Below are positions 14,034-23,266 of a stretch of 38,617 nt of DNA, piece by piece; positions within the stretch are counted from its first letter, which is position 1; the number at the start of each line of letters is the position of its first letter. Location of the stretch: positions 1 through 38,617 of the forward strand of contig NZ_WVTD01000025.1 of the NCBI RefSeq assembly GCF_009856825.1. Direction: 5' to 3'. The translations under genes and the position numbers were made by a program. The notes beneath the pieces are model-generated. The model was given only the letters and a program-made list of their open reading frames with translations. It was not told the origin of the DNA and did not search any database. Origin of the DNA: Novosphingobium silvae. GTDB lineage: Bacteria; Pseudomonadota; Alphaproteobacteria; Sphingomonadales; Sphingomonadaceae.

Positions 14034-15773
14034 ATGGCCGATGACCACGAGTTTCGTGTTCGCCCTGGGCGCATCCGATCGACCCGCGCGCAGTCAGCTC
14101 GGCCCTTCATCGCGCAGGCGCTGGCGGCGGCGAAGAAGGCGGGCGGCGGCGTCTCGCGCTCCGGGCGCGTCGTTGCCGCCAATCGCTCGCGCTTCGGCCG
14201 CGGCCAGCGCGCCAGCATCCAGGCGAACCGCCTCATCACCGCGCGCACGCGCGGCGCAGTCATCAAGGCCCGCGTCGTGCGGCACTCCGGCCGCACCGCG
14301 CCGCTCGGCACGCATCTCGACTATCTCCGCCGCGACGGCGTGACCCGTGATGGAGAAAAGGCCCGGCTGTTTGGGCCGGGAACGGAGGAAGCTGATGGCC
14401 GCGCCTTCGCCGGGCGATGCGAGGACGATCGCCACCATTTCCGCTTCATCGTTTCACCGGACGACGCCGTGGAGATGTCGGACCTCAAGTCCTTCACCCG
14501 CGATCTTGTCGGCCAGATGGAAAAGGATCTGGACACGCGGCTCGATTGGGTCGCGGTCGATCACTGGAACACCGAGCATCCTCACGTCCATCTGATCGTG
14601 CGCGGCGTCCGCGACGACGGCTAGGACCTCGTGATCTCGCGCGACTACATCAAGGAGGGCATGCGCGATCGCGCGCGTGACCTCATCACACAGGAGCTTG
14701 GCCCGCGCACGGTTCTCGATATTCGCCGCACGCTCGAACGCCAGATCGGGGCGGAGCGCTGGACGCAGCTTGATCGGCAGCTTGTCCGCGACGCTGGAAA
14801 GACCGGCGTCATCGATGTCGCTCCGGAGGTCGGCCGCCAGCCCGACGCCTACGCCGTCGAGAAGGTGGGCCGCCTGCGCAAACTCGCAGCCCTCGGCCTC
14901 GCCAGTGAAGTCGGACCGGGCCAGTGGATGATCGACGATCAGGCTGAGGTGACGCTGCGCCAGCTCGGCGAACGCGGCGACATCATCAAGCGCATGCACC
15001 GCGCACTCACCGAACGCGGTATCGACCGCGCCTCGGGCAACTACGTACTGGCTGGGGAAAGCCTCGATGTGCCGGTCATCGGCCGTCTGGTCGAGCGCGG
15101 CCTCGATGACGAGCTGAAGGGAACGGCCTACGCCGTGGTCGACGGCGTCGATGGCCGGACCCATCATATTCGTCTGCCGCATCTCGATGCGGCGGGGGAC
15201 AGCGCGCCAGGCTCGATCGTCGAGCTGCGCACCTATGAAGATGCGAGAGGCGAACGCCGCGTCGCGCTCGCCGTCCGCTCCGATCTCGATCTCCAGCATC
15301 AGGTGAACGCCTCGGGCGCGACCTGGCTCGACCGGCAGTCCATCGCCCGCGAACCCGTCGCCATGTCGGAGGGCGGCTTCGGCGCCGAGGTGCGGCACGC
15401 GATGCGGCAACGGGCGGAGCATCTGGTCCACGAAGGTTTCGCCGAGCAGCAAGGCCGCCGCGTCATCTTCAGCCGCAACCTCATCGAGACGCTTCGTCGC
15501 CGCGAGGTGGATGCCGTTGCCGACCGGCTTGCGAAGGAGACAGGCCAGCCGTTCAAAGCGGCCGGTAATGGCGAATATGTCGCCGGCACCTATCGCCAGC
15601 GCATGACGCTCGCATCCGGCCGCTTCGCGATGATCGATGACGGCCTCGGCTTCCAGCTCGTGCCCTGGTCGCCGTCCCTCGAGAGCCAGCTCGGCAAGCA
15701 CGTCTCCGGGGTCGCTCGCGGCGACGGCGGTGTTGACTGGAGCTTCGGCCGCAAGCGGGGGCTCGGCCTCTAA
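14034..15773 (+). pseudogene. VirD2-like relaxase with DUF3363 domain, interrupted by an in-frame amber codon
   Basis: One continuous frame encodes a 579-codon relaxase, but codon 197 is TAG (14622-14624). The N-terminal part holds the relaxase core, including a possible motif I tyrosine in HLDYLRRDGV. The metal-binding motif III is at residues 182-186 (HPHVH), preceded by DHWNTE. Directly after the amber codon the frame resumes with DLVISRDYIKEGMR and a full DUF3363 C-terminal region. A CAG-to-TAG change would explain it, since RDDGQDLVIS is the expected run. Translation could restart at GTG 14631, giving a 380-residue C-terminal piece. Relaxases nick oriT and lead the strand into the recipient. 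Without readthrough this element probably cannot self-transfer unless helped in trans. Confidence 0.85.
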
Positions 15774-15799
15774 TCACCTAAGAAGAAAGGACCGCAGCA

Positions 15800-17791
15800 A
15801 TGTCCGCGACCAAAATCCTGTGGGGCCAGATCGCCGTCGTTTTCCTCATCGTGCTGCTCACCACCTGGGCGGCGACGCAATATGTCGCATGGAGTCTCGG
15901 CTTTCAGGCGCAGCTCGGCGCGCCCTGGTTTTACCTCTTCGGTCTGCCGATCTACTATCCGCCGGCGTTCTTCTGGTGGTGGTATTTCTACGACGCTTAC
16001 GCGCCGGAGGTCTTCGCCAAGGGCGGGATGATCTCGGCGTCGGGCGGCTTCATCGCCATAGCCGTCGCCATCGGCATGTCGGTCTGGCGCGCCCGCGAAG
16101 CAAAAAGCGCAGCGACCTACGGCTCCGCCCGCTGGGCCGAAAAGGACGAGGTGAAAGCCGCGGGCCTGCTCAGTCCCGACGGTGTCGTGCTCGGCCGCTA
16201 TGATCGCGACTATCTCCGTCACGACGGCCCCGAGCATGTGCTTTGCTTCGCCCCGACCCGTTCGGGCAAGGGCGTCGGCCTAGTTGTGCCGTCCCTGTTG
16301 ACCTGGCCGGGCTCGGCCATCGTCCACGACATCAAAGGGGAAAACTGGCAGCTCACCGCCGGTTTTCGCGCCCAGCATGGCCGCGTTCTGCTGTTCGACC
16401 CGACCAACCCCAAATCGTCGGCCTACAATCCGCTGCTCGAGGTGCGCCGCGGCGAATGGGAAGTCCGCGACGTCCAGAACATCGCCGACATCCTGGTCGA
16501 TCCCGAAGGCTCGCTCGAAAAGCGGAACCATTGGGAGAAGACCAGTCATGCCCTGCTGGTCGGCGCCATCCTGCATGTCCTCTACGCCGAAGACGACAAG
16601 ACATTGGCCGGCGTCGCCGCTTTCCTGTCCGATCCAAAGCGCCCGATCGAGTCGACGCTTGCCGCAATGATGAAGACCAGCCACCTCGGCGAGGCAGGGC
16701 CGCACCCCGTCATCGCCAGCGCAGCGCGCGAGCTGCTCAACAAATCGGACAACGAACGCTCGGGCGTGCTCTCCACCGCCATGTCGTTTCTCGGCCTCTA
16801 CCGCGATCCTGTCGTGGCCGAGGTGACGCGGCGCTGCGACTGGCGGATCAGCGACATGGTGGGCGGCAAGCTCCCGACCACGCTCTACCTTGTCGTGCCG
16901 CCGTCCGACATCAACCGCACCAAGCCGCTGATACGCCTGATCCTCAATCAGGTCGGCCGCCGTCTCACCGAGGATCTGCAAGCAAAGGCCGGGCGGCATC
17001 GCCTGCTGCTCATGCTCGACGAGTTTCCCGCCCTCGGCCGCCTCGATTTCTTCGAGTCCGCGCTGGCTTTCATGGCGGGCTACGGCCTCAAGAGCTTTCT
17101 GATCGCGCAATCGCTGAACCAGATCGAGAAGGCCTACGGCCCGAACAATTCGATCCTCGACAACTGCCATGTGCGCGTTTCCTTTGCGACGAACGACGAA
17201 AGGACCGCGAAGCGGGTCAGCGACGCGCTCGGAACCGCGACCGAGATGAAGGCGATGAAGAACTACGCCGGGCATCGGCTCTCGCCCTGGCTCGGCCATT
17301 TGATGGTGTCGCGCTCGGAGACCGCGCGTCAGCTCCTGACACCAGGCGAAATCATGCAGCTCCCGCCGACCGACGAGATCGTCATGGTCGCCGGGACGCC
17401 GCCGATCCGGGCGAAGAAGGCGCGCTACTATGAAGATGCCCGCTTCAAGGAACGCATCATGTCACCGCCGGGGCTGGCGCGGCCTGCTGAAGGTCGGCCC
17501 GACGATTGGAGCAAGCTGCCGATCCCCGCGCGCCCGGACATGACCGAAAACGCTGCGCCAACGACGAGCGGTGACAACGAAGAGGATTCCACCGAGTCCG
17601 AACGTCGGCATCAGCCCGAACTCAACCGGGTGAACCCCATCGAAAAGAAGGCGCCGATCGACAATGAGTTTGAGATCGATTTGCCTGACGACACAGAGGA
17701 CGACGCCGCGCGCAACCAGCGGCTGACCCGCGTCATGCGCGGCGTTGCCCGCCAGGTCTCGCTCGATCCCAATGACGGCATGGAGCTGTAG
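15800..17791 (+). CDS. traG: Type IV coupling protein TraG/VirD4
   Basis: The 663-residue protein has N-terminal membrane segments (residues about 8-30, 46-65 and 78-96) and a large cytoplasmic ATPase domain. Walker A is PTRSGKGV at 152-159. Walker B is LLLMLDEFPALG near residue 410. Other family signatures are AIVHDIKGENW and QSLNQIEKAYG. It links the relaxosome to the Trb mating channel and drives DNA through. The C-terminal 90 residues are acidic and disordered. A ribosome binding site (AAGAAAGGA) precedes ATG 15800, 26 bases after the relaxase stop, so the two genes probably share a transcript. Confidence 0.95.
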   Translation: MSATKILWGQIAVVFLIVLLTTWAATQYVAWSLGFQAQLGAPWFYLFGLPIYYPPAFFWWWYFYDAYAPEVFAKGGMISASGGFIAIAVAIGMSVWRAREAKSAATYGSARWAEKDEVKAAGLLSPDGVVLGRYDRDYLRHDGPEHVLCFAPTRSGKGVGLVVPSLLTWPGSAIVHDIKGENWQLTAGFRAQHGRVLLFDPTNPKSSAYNPLLEVRRGEWEVRDVQNIADILVDPEGSLEKRNHWEKTSHALLVGAILHVLYAEDDKTLAGVAAFLSDPKRPIESTLAAMMKTSHLGEAGPHPVIASAARELLNKSDNERSGVLSTAMSFLGLYRDPVVAEVTRRCDWRISDMVGGKLPTTLYLVVPPSDINRTKPLIRLILNQVGRRLTEDLQAKAGRHRLLLMLDEFPALGRLDFFESALAFMAGYGLKSFLIAQSLNQIEKAYGPNNSILDNCHVRVSFATNDERTAKRVSDALGTATEMKAMKNYAGHRLSPWLGHLMVSRSETARQLLTPGEIMQLPPTDEIVMVAGTPPIRAKKARYYEDARFKERIMSPPGLARPAEGRPDDWSKLPIPARPDMTENAAPTTSGDNEEDSTESERRHQPELNRVNPIEKKAPIDNEFEIDLPDDTEDDAARNQRLTRVMRGVARQVSLDPNDGMEL

Positions 17792-17795
17792 CACC

Positions 17796-18245
17796 ATGCC
17801 CGGACGCAAGAAGAAGGTGCCGATTTCCGTCTATCTCGACCCCGACATCATGGCGACACTATCGGACTATGCAGGCCGACGCGAACAACCGCTCTCCCTG
17901 ATCGCAGAGGCCGCCATCGCGTCCTTCCTGTCGCCGGACGACGCGGAGCGGCGTGAAGCCGTGGTCGCCAAACGCCTCGACCAGATCGATCGCCGTCTCA
18001 ACCGCATGGAGCGCGACATCGGGATCTCCGTCGAGACCATGGCCGTATTCATCCGGTTCTGGCTCAACACGACGCCGGCGCTCCCCGAGCCCGCAGCCCA
18101 GGCCGCGCGCGCCATGGTCGGGAAGCGCTACGAGGCGTTCATCGCGGCCCTTGGACGGCGCTTGGCCCAGGGACCGAAACTTCGGCAGGAGATCGTTGAA
18201 GATGTCGGCGAGTCGCCGCCGAACGCGACAGAGAGCGATCCATAG
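17796..18245 (+). CDS. CopG-like ribbon-helix-helix protein of the transfer operon
   Basis: The 149-residue protein starts with a ribbon-helix-helix: KKKVPISVYLDPDIMATLSD followed by EQPLSLIAEAAIASFL. A helical region (AVVAKRLDQIDRRLNRMERDIG) that may form a coiled coil comes next. ATG 17796 lies four bases after the traG stop. Homologues sit between traG and trbB in many such elements (from memory) and are annotated as CopG-family regulators. It may autoregulate or repress the trb promoter located just downstream. A role as a relaxosome accessory factor is an alternative. Confidence 0.82.
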   Translation: MPGRKKKVPISVYLDPDIMATLSDYAGRREQPLSLIAEAAIASFLSPDDAERREAVVAKRLDQIDRRLNRMERDIGISVETMAVFIRFWLNTTPALPEPAAQAARAMVGKRYEAFIAALGRRLAQGPKLRQEIVEDVGESPPNATESDP

Positions 18246-18330
18246 GCGTCAGCGCGCGTGGATCAATAGCATCGCCCGACCGCCGTTCTCCTGTATTTGC
18301 ACGCCACGCTGCTACGACGGTCGATACTTG

Positions 18331-18360
18331 TTGAATCGGCTCAATTCGCGGCTCTTTTAA
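18331..18360 (+). promoter_or_regulatory. Possible trb operon promoter
   Basis: TTGAAT (18331-18336) and TTTTAA (18355-18360), 18 bp apart, lie in the only AT-rich stretch between the CopG-like gene and trbB. The match to a sigma-70 promoter is moderate. The position, 53 bases before trbB, fits a separate promoter for the mating-pair-formation genes. Confidence 0.4.
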
Positions 18361-18384
18361 TCACCCCGATCCGGGGATCATCTG

Positions 18385-18412
18385 TTTTGCCCCGTCAGGA
18401 AGCGGGGCAAAA
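18385..18412 (+). promoter_or_regulatory. Perfect inverted repeat immediately before the trbB start codon
   Basis: TTTTGCCCCG (18385-18394) and CGGGGCAAAA (18403-18412) form a perfect 10-bp stem with an 8-base loop TCAGGAAG. The loop contains the only purine-rich ribosome-binding-like sequence (AGGA), and the stem ends at the base before ATG 18413. As DNA it is a good dimeric operator. As RNA it would control ribosome access to the whole trb operon. Confidence 0.65.
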
Positions 18413-19396
18413 ATGACCAATATCAGCCAGAAGCCGGAGGCGTTCGCGCGCGGTGCGCGCATGCTTCGCACCGCGCTCGGCTCGACCATCACCCATCTTC
18501 TCGAAGACCCGGCCGTCGTCGAAATCATGCTGAACCCGGACGGCCGTCTCTGGGTAGATCGCCTCTCCGAAGGGCTGGCCGATACGGGTGAGACGCTGTC
18601 GCCCGCCGATGGCGAACGCATTGTGCGGCTGGTCGCTCACCATGTCGGTGTTGAGGTGCATCCACGCAGCCCGCGAGTCTCCGCCGAGCTTCCTGAGACG
18701 GGAGAGCGGTTCGAGGGCTTGCTGCCGCCAGTTGTCGCCGCACCGGCCTTCGCCATCCGCAAGCCCGCCGTCGCAATCTTCACGCTCGACGATTACGTGG
18801 CCGCCGGCATCATGGTCGCCGACCAGGCCGCGACGCTACGCGCTGCGGTGATGGCGCGCGCCAATATCCTTGTCGCGGGCGGCACCTCCACCGGCAAAAC
18901 CACGCTGACCAATGCGCTTCTGGCCGAGGTCGCCAAGACGGCGGATCGCGTCGTCATCATCGAGGACACCCGCGAGCTTCAGTGCGCCGCGCCCAATCTT
19001 GTCGCCATGCGGACCAAGGATGGGGTGGCGACGCTCTCGGAGCTGGTCCGCTCTTCGCTACGCCTGCGCCCCGATCGCATTCCGATCGGCGAGGTGCGCG
19101 GTTCCGAGGCTCTCGATCTCCTGAAAGCATGGGGAACCGGCCACCCCGGCGGCATCGGCACGATCCACGCCGGGAGCGGCATCGGCGCGCTGCGCCGCCT
19201 TGAGCAACTCATCCAGGAGGCCGTCGTCACGGTCCCGCGCGCCCTGATCGCAGAGACCATCGATCTTGTTGCCGTCCTCTCCGGCCGCGGCTCCGCGCGC
19301 CGGCTCGCCGAACTCGCCCGTGTCGAAGGGCTCGGCCCGGACGGCGACTACGCCATCACCCCCGCAACCCTTGACCGCACAGGAGCCCCAACATGA
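18413..19396 (+). CDS. trbB: TrbB, VirB11-type hexameric ATPase
   Basis: The 327-residue protein has an N-terminal domain with VVEIMLNPDGRLWVDRLSEG and a C-terminal RecA-like ATPase. Walker A is GGTSTGKT at about 156-163. The Asp box EDTRELQC and Walker B/His box regions RPDRIPIGEVRG and GHPGGIGTIHAG are visible. TrbB energises pilus assembly and substrate transfer at the inner membrane. The start lies at the foot of a hairpin that may regulate translation. The stop overlaps trbC (ATGA at 19393), starting a tightly packed operon that runs to trbI. Confidence 0.95.
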   Translation: MTNISQKPEAFARGARMLRTALGSTITHLLEDPAVVEIMLNPDGRLWVDRLSEGLADTGETLSPADGERIVRLVAHHVGVEVHPRSPRVSAELPETGERFEGLLPPVVAAPAFAIRKPAVAIFTLDDYVAAGIMVADQAATLRAAVMARANILVAGGTSTGKTTLTNALLAEVAKTADRVVIIEDTRELQCAAPNLVAMRTKDGVATLSELVRSSLRLRPDRIPIGEVRGSEALDLLKAWGTGHPGGIGTIHAGSGIGALRRLEQLIQEAVVTVPRALIAETIDLVAVLSGRGSARRLAELARVEGLGPDGDYAITPATLDRTGAPT

Positions 19397-19725
19397 TCCG
19401 CACCACGATGCGCGTTCGCCGCTATGCCGCGACGGCCGCCGCCTTCACCTACATCAACCTCGTCCTCGTTCCCGCCGCCCATGCCTCCGGCTCGTCCATG
19501 CCGTGGGAAGCACCGCTCCAGAAAATTCTCGAATCCATCGAAGGGCCGGTCGCCAAGATCGTCGCCGTCATCATCATTATCGCCACTGGCCTGGCGCTGG
19601 CGTTCGGTGACACGTCCGGCGGCTTCCGGAAGCTGATCCAGATCGTCTTCGGCCTCAGCATCGCGTTTGCGGCGTCGAGCTTCTTCCTGTCGTTCTTCTC
19701 ATTCGGCGGCGGGGCGCTCGTCTGA
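19393..19725 (+). CDS. trbC: TrbC, major pilin subunit (VirB2-like)
   Basis: The 110-residue pre-pilin has a long N-terminal signal region, likely cleavage after AAHA near residue 35, and two hydrophobic segments (IVAVIIIIATGLALAFG and IVFGLSIAFAASSFFLSFF). These are typical of VirB2/TrbC pilins. In RP4 the TraF protease removes C-terminal residues and cyclises TrbC; a TraF homologue is encoded at 12046. It overlaps trbB by ATGA and trbD by one base (TGATG at 19723-19727). Confidence 0.92.
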   Translation: MIRTTMRVRRYAATAAAFTYINLVLVPAAHASGSSMPWEAPLQKILESIEGPVAKIVAVIIIIATGLALAFGDTSGGFRKLIQIVFGLSIAFAASSFFLSFFSFGGGALV

Positions 19726-20006
19726 TGGCGGCGGCGTTCGAACAACTCGACGCGGTGCCGGGTTTCACCGTCCCGGTTCACCGGGCGCTGACCGAGCACA
19801 TTCTGCTCGGCGGCGCACCGCGCGCGCTCGCCATCCTGAACGGCACGCTGGCCGGAGCCGTGGGCCTCGGCCTGCGCCTCTGGCTCGTGGGTCTGCTGAT
19901 CTGGGTCGTTGGCCATATCGCGGCCGTGTGGGCTGCAAAGCGCGATCCGCTCTTCGTCGAGGTCGGCCGCCGCCACCTGCGCATCCCCGCTCATCTGTCC
20001 GTCTGA
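19725..20006 (+). CDS. trbD: TrbD (VirB3-like) inner-membrane protein
   Basis: The 93-residue protein shows the TrbD pattern: GFTVPVHRALTEHILLGGAP near the N-terminus, then hydrophobic segments (ALAILNGTLAGAVGLGLRLW and LVGLLIWVVGHIAAVWAAKR) and the tail DPLFVEVGRRHLRIPAHL. VirB3-type proteins associate with the VirB4/TrbE ATPase at the inner membrane. The start overlaps the trbC stop by one base, and trbE follows 14 bases later. Confidence 0.92.
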   Translation: MAAAFEQLDAVPGFTVPVHRALTEHILLGGAPRALAILNGTLAGAVGLGLRLWLVGLLIWVVGHIAAVWAAKRDPLFVEVGRRHLRIPAHLSV

Positions 20007-20020
20007 GGAGGCGCATCGCC

Positions 20021-22471
20021 ATGATGAATCTTGCCGAATATCGCCGCACCGCAACCCGCCTCGCTGACTATCTGCCCTGGGTCGCGCTCGTCGCCGAGGG
20101 CGTCGTGCTTAACAAGGATGGCAGCTTTCAGCGCACGGCCCGTTTCCGCGGCCCTGATCTGGACTCCGCGGTCGCTGCCGAACTGGTCGCCGTCGCCGGG
20201 CGGCTCAACAACGCTTTCCGCCGTCTCGGATCGGGTTGGGCCATCTTCGTCGAGGCGCAGCGGCACGAGGCGTCGATCTATCCGGCAGACCTGTTTCCCG
20301 ACGCAGCCGCAGCGCTCCTCGATGCCGAGCGCAAAGCCGATTTCGAGGAAGCCGGCGCGCATTACGTCTCCGGCTACTATCTCACCATCACCTATCTGCC
20401 GCCGGCCGAGGACGCCGCGCGCACCGAAGCCTGGCTCTATGAGGGCCGCGAACGCGCTGGCATCGATCCGAAGGAAATCCTGAACACCTTTGTCGACCGC
20501 ACCGATCGCGTGCTGGCGCAGCTCGACGGCTTTATGCCGGAATGCCAGTGGCTCGATAGCAACGAGACGCTGACCTATCTCCATTCGACCGTCTCGACCA
20601 AACGGCACCGCGTCCGTGTGCCCGAAACGCCGGTCTATCTCGACGCGCTGCTCGCCGACCAACCGCTCACCGGCGGCCTGGAGCCGCGTCTCGGAACGGC
20701 GCATCTGCGCGTTCTCACCATTGTCGGTTTCCCAACCGCGACCACACCCGGCATCCTCGACGATCTCAATCGGCTCGCCTTCCCCTATCGCTGGTCGACG
20801 CGCGCCATCCTGCTCGACAAGACCGACGCGACCAAGCTGCTGACCAAAATCCGCCGCCAATGGTTCGCGAAGCGCAAAAGCATCGCCGCGATCCTGAAAG
20901 AGGTGCTGACCAACGAGGCGTCCGCGCTGGTCGATACCGACGCCTCGAACAAGGCGGCGGACGCCGATCTCGCCCTTCAGGAACTCGGCGCTGACTACGC
21001 CGGCCAATCCTATGTCACCGCGACGATCGCGGTATGGGACAACGATCCCCGAATTGCCGACGAGAAGCTTCGCCTCGCCGAGAAAGTCATCCAGGGCCGC
21101 GACTTCACGGCCATGACTGAAACGATCAATGCCGTCGATGCCTGGCTGGGCTCATTGCCGGGACATGTTTACGCCAACGTGCGCCAGCCCCCGATCTCCA
21201 CGCTGAATCTCGCCCACATGATCCCGCTCTCGGCGGTGTGGGCGGGGCCGGAACGGGACGAGCATTTCGGAGCGCCCCCCTTGCTGTTCGGCAAGACCGA
21301 GGGCTCGACCCCGTTTCGGTTTTCTCTCCATGTCGGCGATGTCGGTCACACGCTCGTCGTCGGCCCGACCGGCGCCGGCAAATCGGTGCTCCTCGCCGTC
21401 ATGGCCTTGCAGTTCCGGCGCTACGCCGGTGCCCAGATCTTCGCCTTCGACTTCGGCGGTTCGATCCGCGCCGCCGCGCTCGCCATGGGCGGTGATTGGC
21501 ACGATCTCGGCGGCGATCTCACCGAGGGCGTGGACTCCTCGGTCGCGCTCCAACCGCTCGCGCGCATTCACGACACGCCCGAACGCGCCTGGGCGGCCGA
21601 CTGGATCGTCGCCATCCTGATCCGCGAAGGCATCGCGATCACTCCCGAGGTGAAGGAGCACCTTTGGTCGGCGCTGACCTCGCTGGCATCGGCGCCGGTC
21701 GAGGAACGCACGATCACCGGCCTCACGGTGTTGCTCCAATCGAACGACCTGAAGCAGGCGCTGCGACCGTATTGCGTGGGCGGCCCCTATGGGCGGCTAC
21801 TCGACGCCGAGGCCGAACATCTCGGCTCGGCATCGGTGCAGGCGTTCGAGATCGAGGGACTGGTCGGGACTGGCGCGGCACCCGCCGTCCTCGCCTATCT
21901 CTTCCATCGCATCGGCGACCGTCTCGACGGCTCGCCGACGCTGCTCATCATCGACGAGGGCTGGCTCGCACTCGATGACGATGCCTTTTCCGGGCAATTG
22001 CGCGAATGGCTGAAGACGCTGCGCAAGAAAAACGCCAGCGTCATCTTCGCCACGCAGTCGCTGTCCGACATCGACAACAGCAACATCGCCCCGGCCATCA
22101 TCGAGAGCTGCCCGACAAGGCTGCTCCTGCCGAACGAACGCGCGATCGAGCCGCAGATCACGGAGATCTATCGGCGCTTCGGTCTCAACGACCGCCAGAT
22201 CGAAATCCTCGCGCGGGCCACGCCCAAGCGCGACTATTACTGCCAGTCGCGGCGCGGCAATCGCCTGTTCGAGCTGGGTCTTTCCGAAGTCGGCCTCGCG
22301 CTCGCCGCCACCTCCTCCAAGACCGACCAGTCCGAGATCGCGCGCACAGTCGCCGAGCATGGCCGCGAGGGCTTTCTCGCCGCCTGGCTGCGCCTGCGCG
22401 GCGCCGAGTGGGCCGCAGACCTCATCCCTGACCTCACGAACCTCACCCCTCAGCAGTCCGAGAAGGAGTAA
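20021..22471 (+). CDS. trbE: TrbE, VirB4-type conjugation ATPase
   Basis: The 816-residue protein begins MMNLAEYRRTATRLADYLPW, the usual TrbE start. It has a CagE/VirB4 N-terminal domain and a C-terminal ATPase. Walker A is GPTGAGKS at 448-455 and Walker B is LLIIDEGWLAL near 646. VirB4 signatures such as KKNASVIFATQSLSDI follow. GAGGAGG at 20005-20011 fixes the start at ATG 20021, although the frame is open further upstream. It is the largest motor of the channel and interacts with TrbD. Length and motifs are normal, so the mating apparatus appears intact here. Confidence 0.95.
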   Translation: MMNLAEYRRTATRLADYLPWVALVAEGVVLNKDGSFQRTARFRGPDLDSAVAAELVAVAGRLNNAFRRLGSGWAIFVEAQRHEASIYPADLFPDAAAALLDAERKADFEEAGAHYVSGYYLTITYLPPAEDAARTEAWLYEGRERAGIDPKEILNTFVDRTDRVLAQLDGFMPECQWLDSNETLTYLHSTVSTKRHRVRVPETPVYLDALLADQPLTGGLEPRLGTAHLRVLTIVGFPTATTPGILDDLNRLAFPYRWSTRAILLDKTDATKLLTKIRRQWFAKRKSIAAILKEVLTNEASALVDTDASNKAADADLALQELGADYAGQSYVTATIAVWDNDPRIADEKLRLAEKVIQGRDFTAMTETINAVDAWLGSLPGHVYANVRQPPISTLNLAHMIPLSAVWAGPERDEHFGAPPLLFGKTEGSTPFRFSLHVGDVGHTLVVGPTGAGKSVLLAVMALQFRRYAGAQIFAFDFGGSIRAAALAMGGDWHDLGGDLTEGVDSSVALQPLARIHDTPERAWAADWIVAILIREGIAITPEVKEHLWSALTSLASAPVEERTITGLTVLLQSNDLKQALRPYCVGGPYGRLLDAEAEHLGSASVQAFEIEGLVGTGAAPAVLAYLFHRIGDRLDGSPTLLIIDEGWLALDDDAFSGQLREWLKTLRKKNASVIFATQSLSDIDNSNIAPAIIESCPTRLLLPNERAIEPQITEIYRRFGLNDRQIEILARATPKRDYYCQSRRGNRLFELGLSEVGLALAATSSKTDQSEIARTVAEHGREGFLAAWLRLRGAEWAADLIPDLTNLTPQQSEKE

Positions 22472-22476
22472 TGACC

Positions 22477-23256
22477 ATGAATACGCTTCGTTCACGCCCG
22501 CGCGCGATGTCGCTCGCGGCCTTCATCCTGGCGATACCGCTCGCCGCATCGCCGGTGCTGACCGCGCCAGCGCACGCGCAATTCGGCTTCGGCGGTATCG
22601 TCTATGACCCTACCAACTACGCCCAGAACGTCCTGACGGCGGCGCGGTCCCTCGAGCAGATCAACAACCAGATCCGCTCGCTTCAGAACGAGGCGCAGAG
22701 CCTCATCAACCAGGCCAAGAATCTGGCGAACCTGCCGTACTCGGCGCTCCAGCAGATTCAACAGAACGTCCAGCGCACCCAGCAGCTCCTCGGCCAGGCG
22801 CAGAACATCGCCTTCGACGTCCAGAACGTCGATCGGATGTTCCAGCAGCAATATGGCAGCGTCTCACTGTCGTCGTCGGACGCCAAGCTCATCACCGACG
22901 CTCGCTCGCGCTGGCAGAACACCGTCGGCGGCTTGCAGGACGCCATGCGCATTCAGGCCGGTGTCGTCGGCAATATCGACAGCAATCGCACGCAGATGTC
23001 GAACCTCGTCAGCCAGAGTCAAGGCTCGCAGGGTGCGTTGCAGGCGACACAGGCCGGCAATCAGCTTCTCGCGCTGCAATCGCAGCAGCTCTCCGACCTG
23101 ATTGCGCTGATCTCCGCCAACGGCCGGGCCACGGCGCTGACTGACGCGGAGCGCGCGGCGGCGGCTGATCAAGGCCGGGAGCAGCGCCGCCGCTTCCTCA
23201 CGCCGGGCGCGGGCTATCAGCCCGGCAACGCGCAGATGTTCGGCAACGGCAACTGA
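22477..23256 (+). CDS. trbJ: TrbJ (VirB5-like) pilus-tip or channel component
   Basis: The 259-residue protein has a signal peptide ending AHA before QFGFGG. A long helical region rich in Gln and Asn follows (SLEQINNQIRSLQNEAQSLI, QQIQQNVQRTQQLLGQAQNI), as in TrbJ/VirB5. ATG 22477 is preferred because AAGGAG at 22463-22468 is eight bases upstream. ATG 22471 overlaps the trbE stop and sits too close to that site, but would add only two residues. TrbJ is exported and thought to act at the pilus tip in recipient contact. Confidence 0.93.
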   Translation: MNTLRSRPRAMSLAAFILAIPLAASPVLTAPAHAQFGFGGIVYDPTNYAQNVLTAARSLEQINNQIRSLQNEAQSLINQAKNLANLPYSALQQIQQNVQRTQQLLGQAQNIAFDVQNVDRMFQQQYGSVSLSSSDAKLITDARSRWQNTVGGLQDAMRIQAGVVGNIDSNRTQMSNLVSQSQGSQGALQATQAGNQLLALQSQQLSDLIALISANGRATALTDAERAAAADQGREQRRRFLTPGAGYQPGNAQMFGNGN

Positions 23257-23266
23257 GGTCGCGGCC

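Noticed and set aside
13787..14044. 85-codon ORF overlapping the lytic transglycosylase stop by ATGA
   Set aside because: It spans the repeats and inverted repeat of the candidate oriT, overlaps the relaxase start, and its product is rich in Arg, Cys and Trp with no recognisable pattern.
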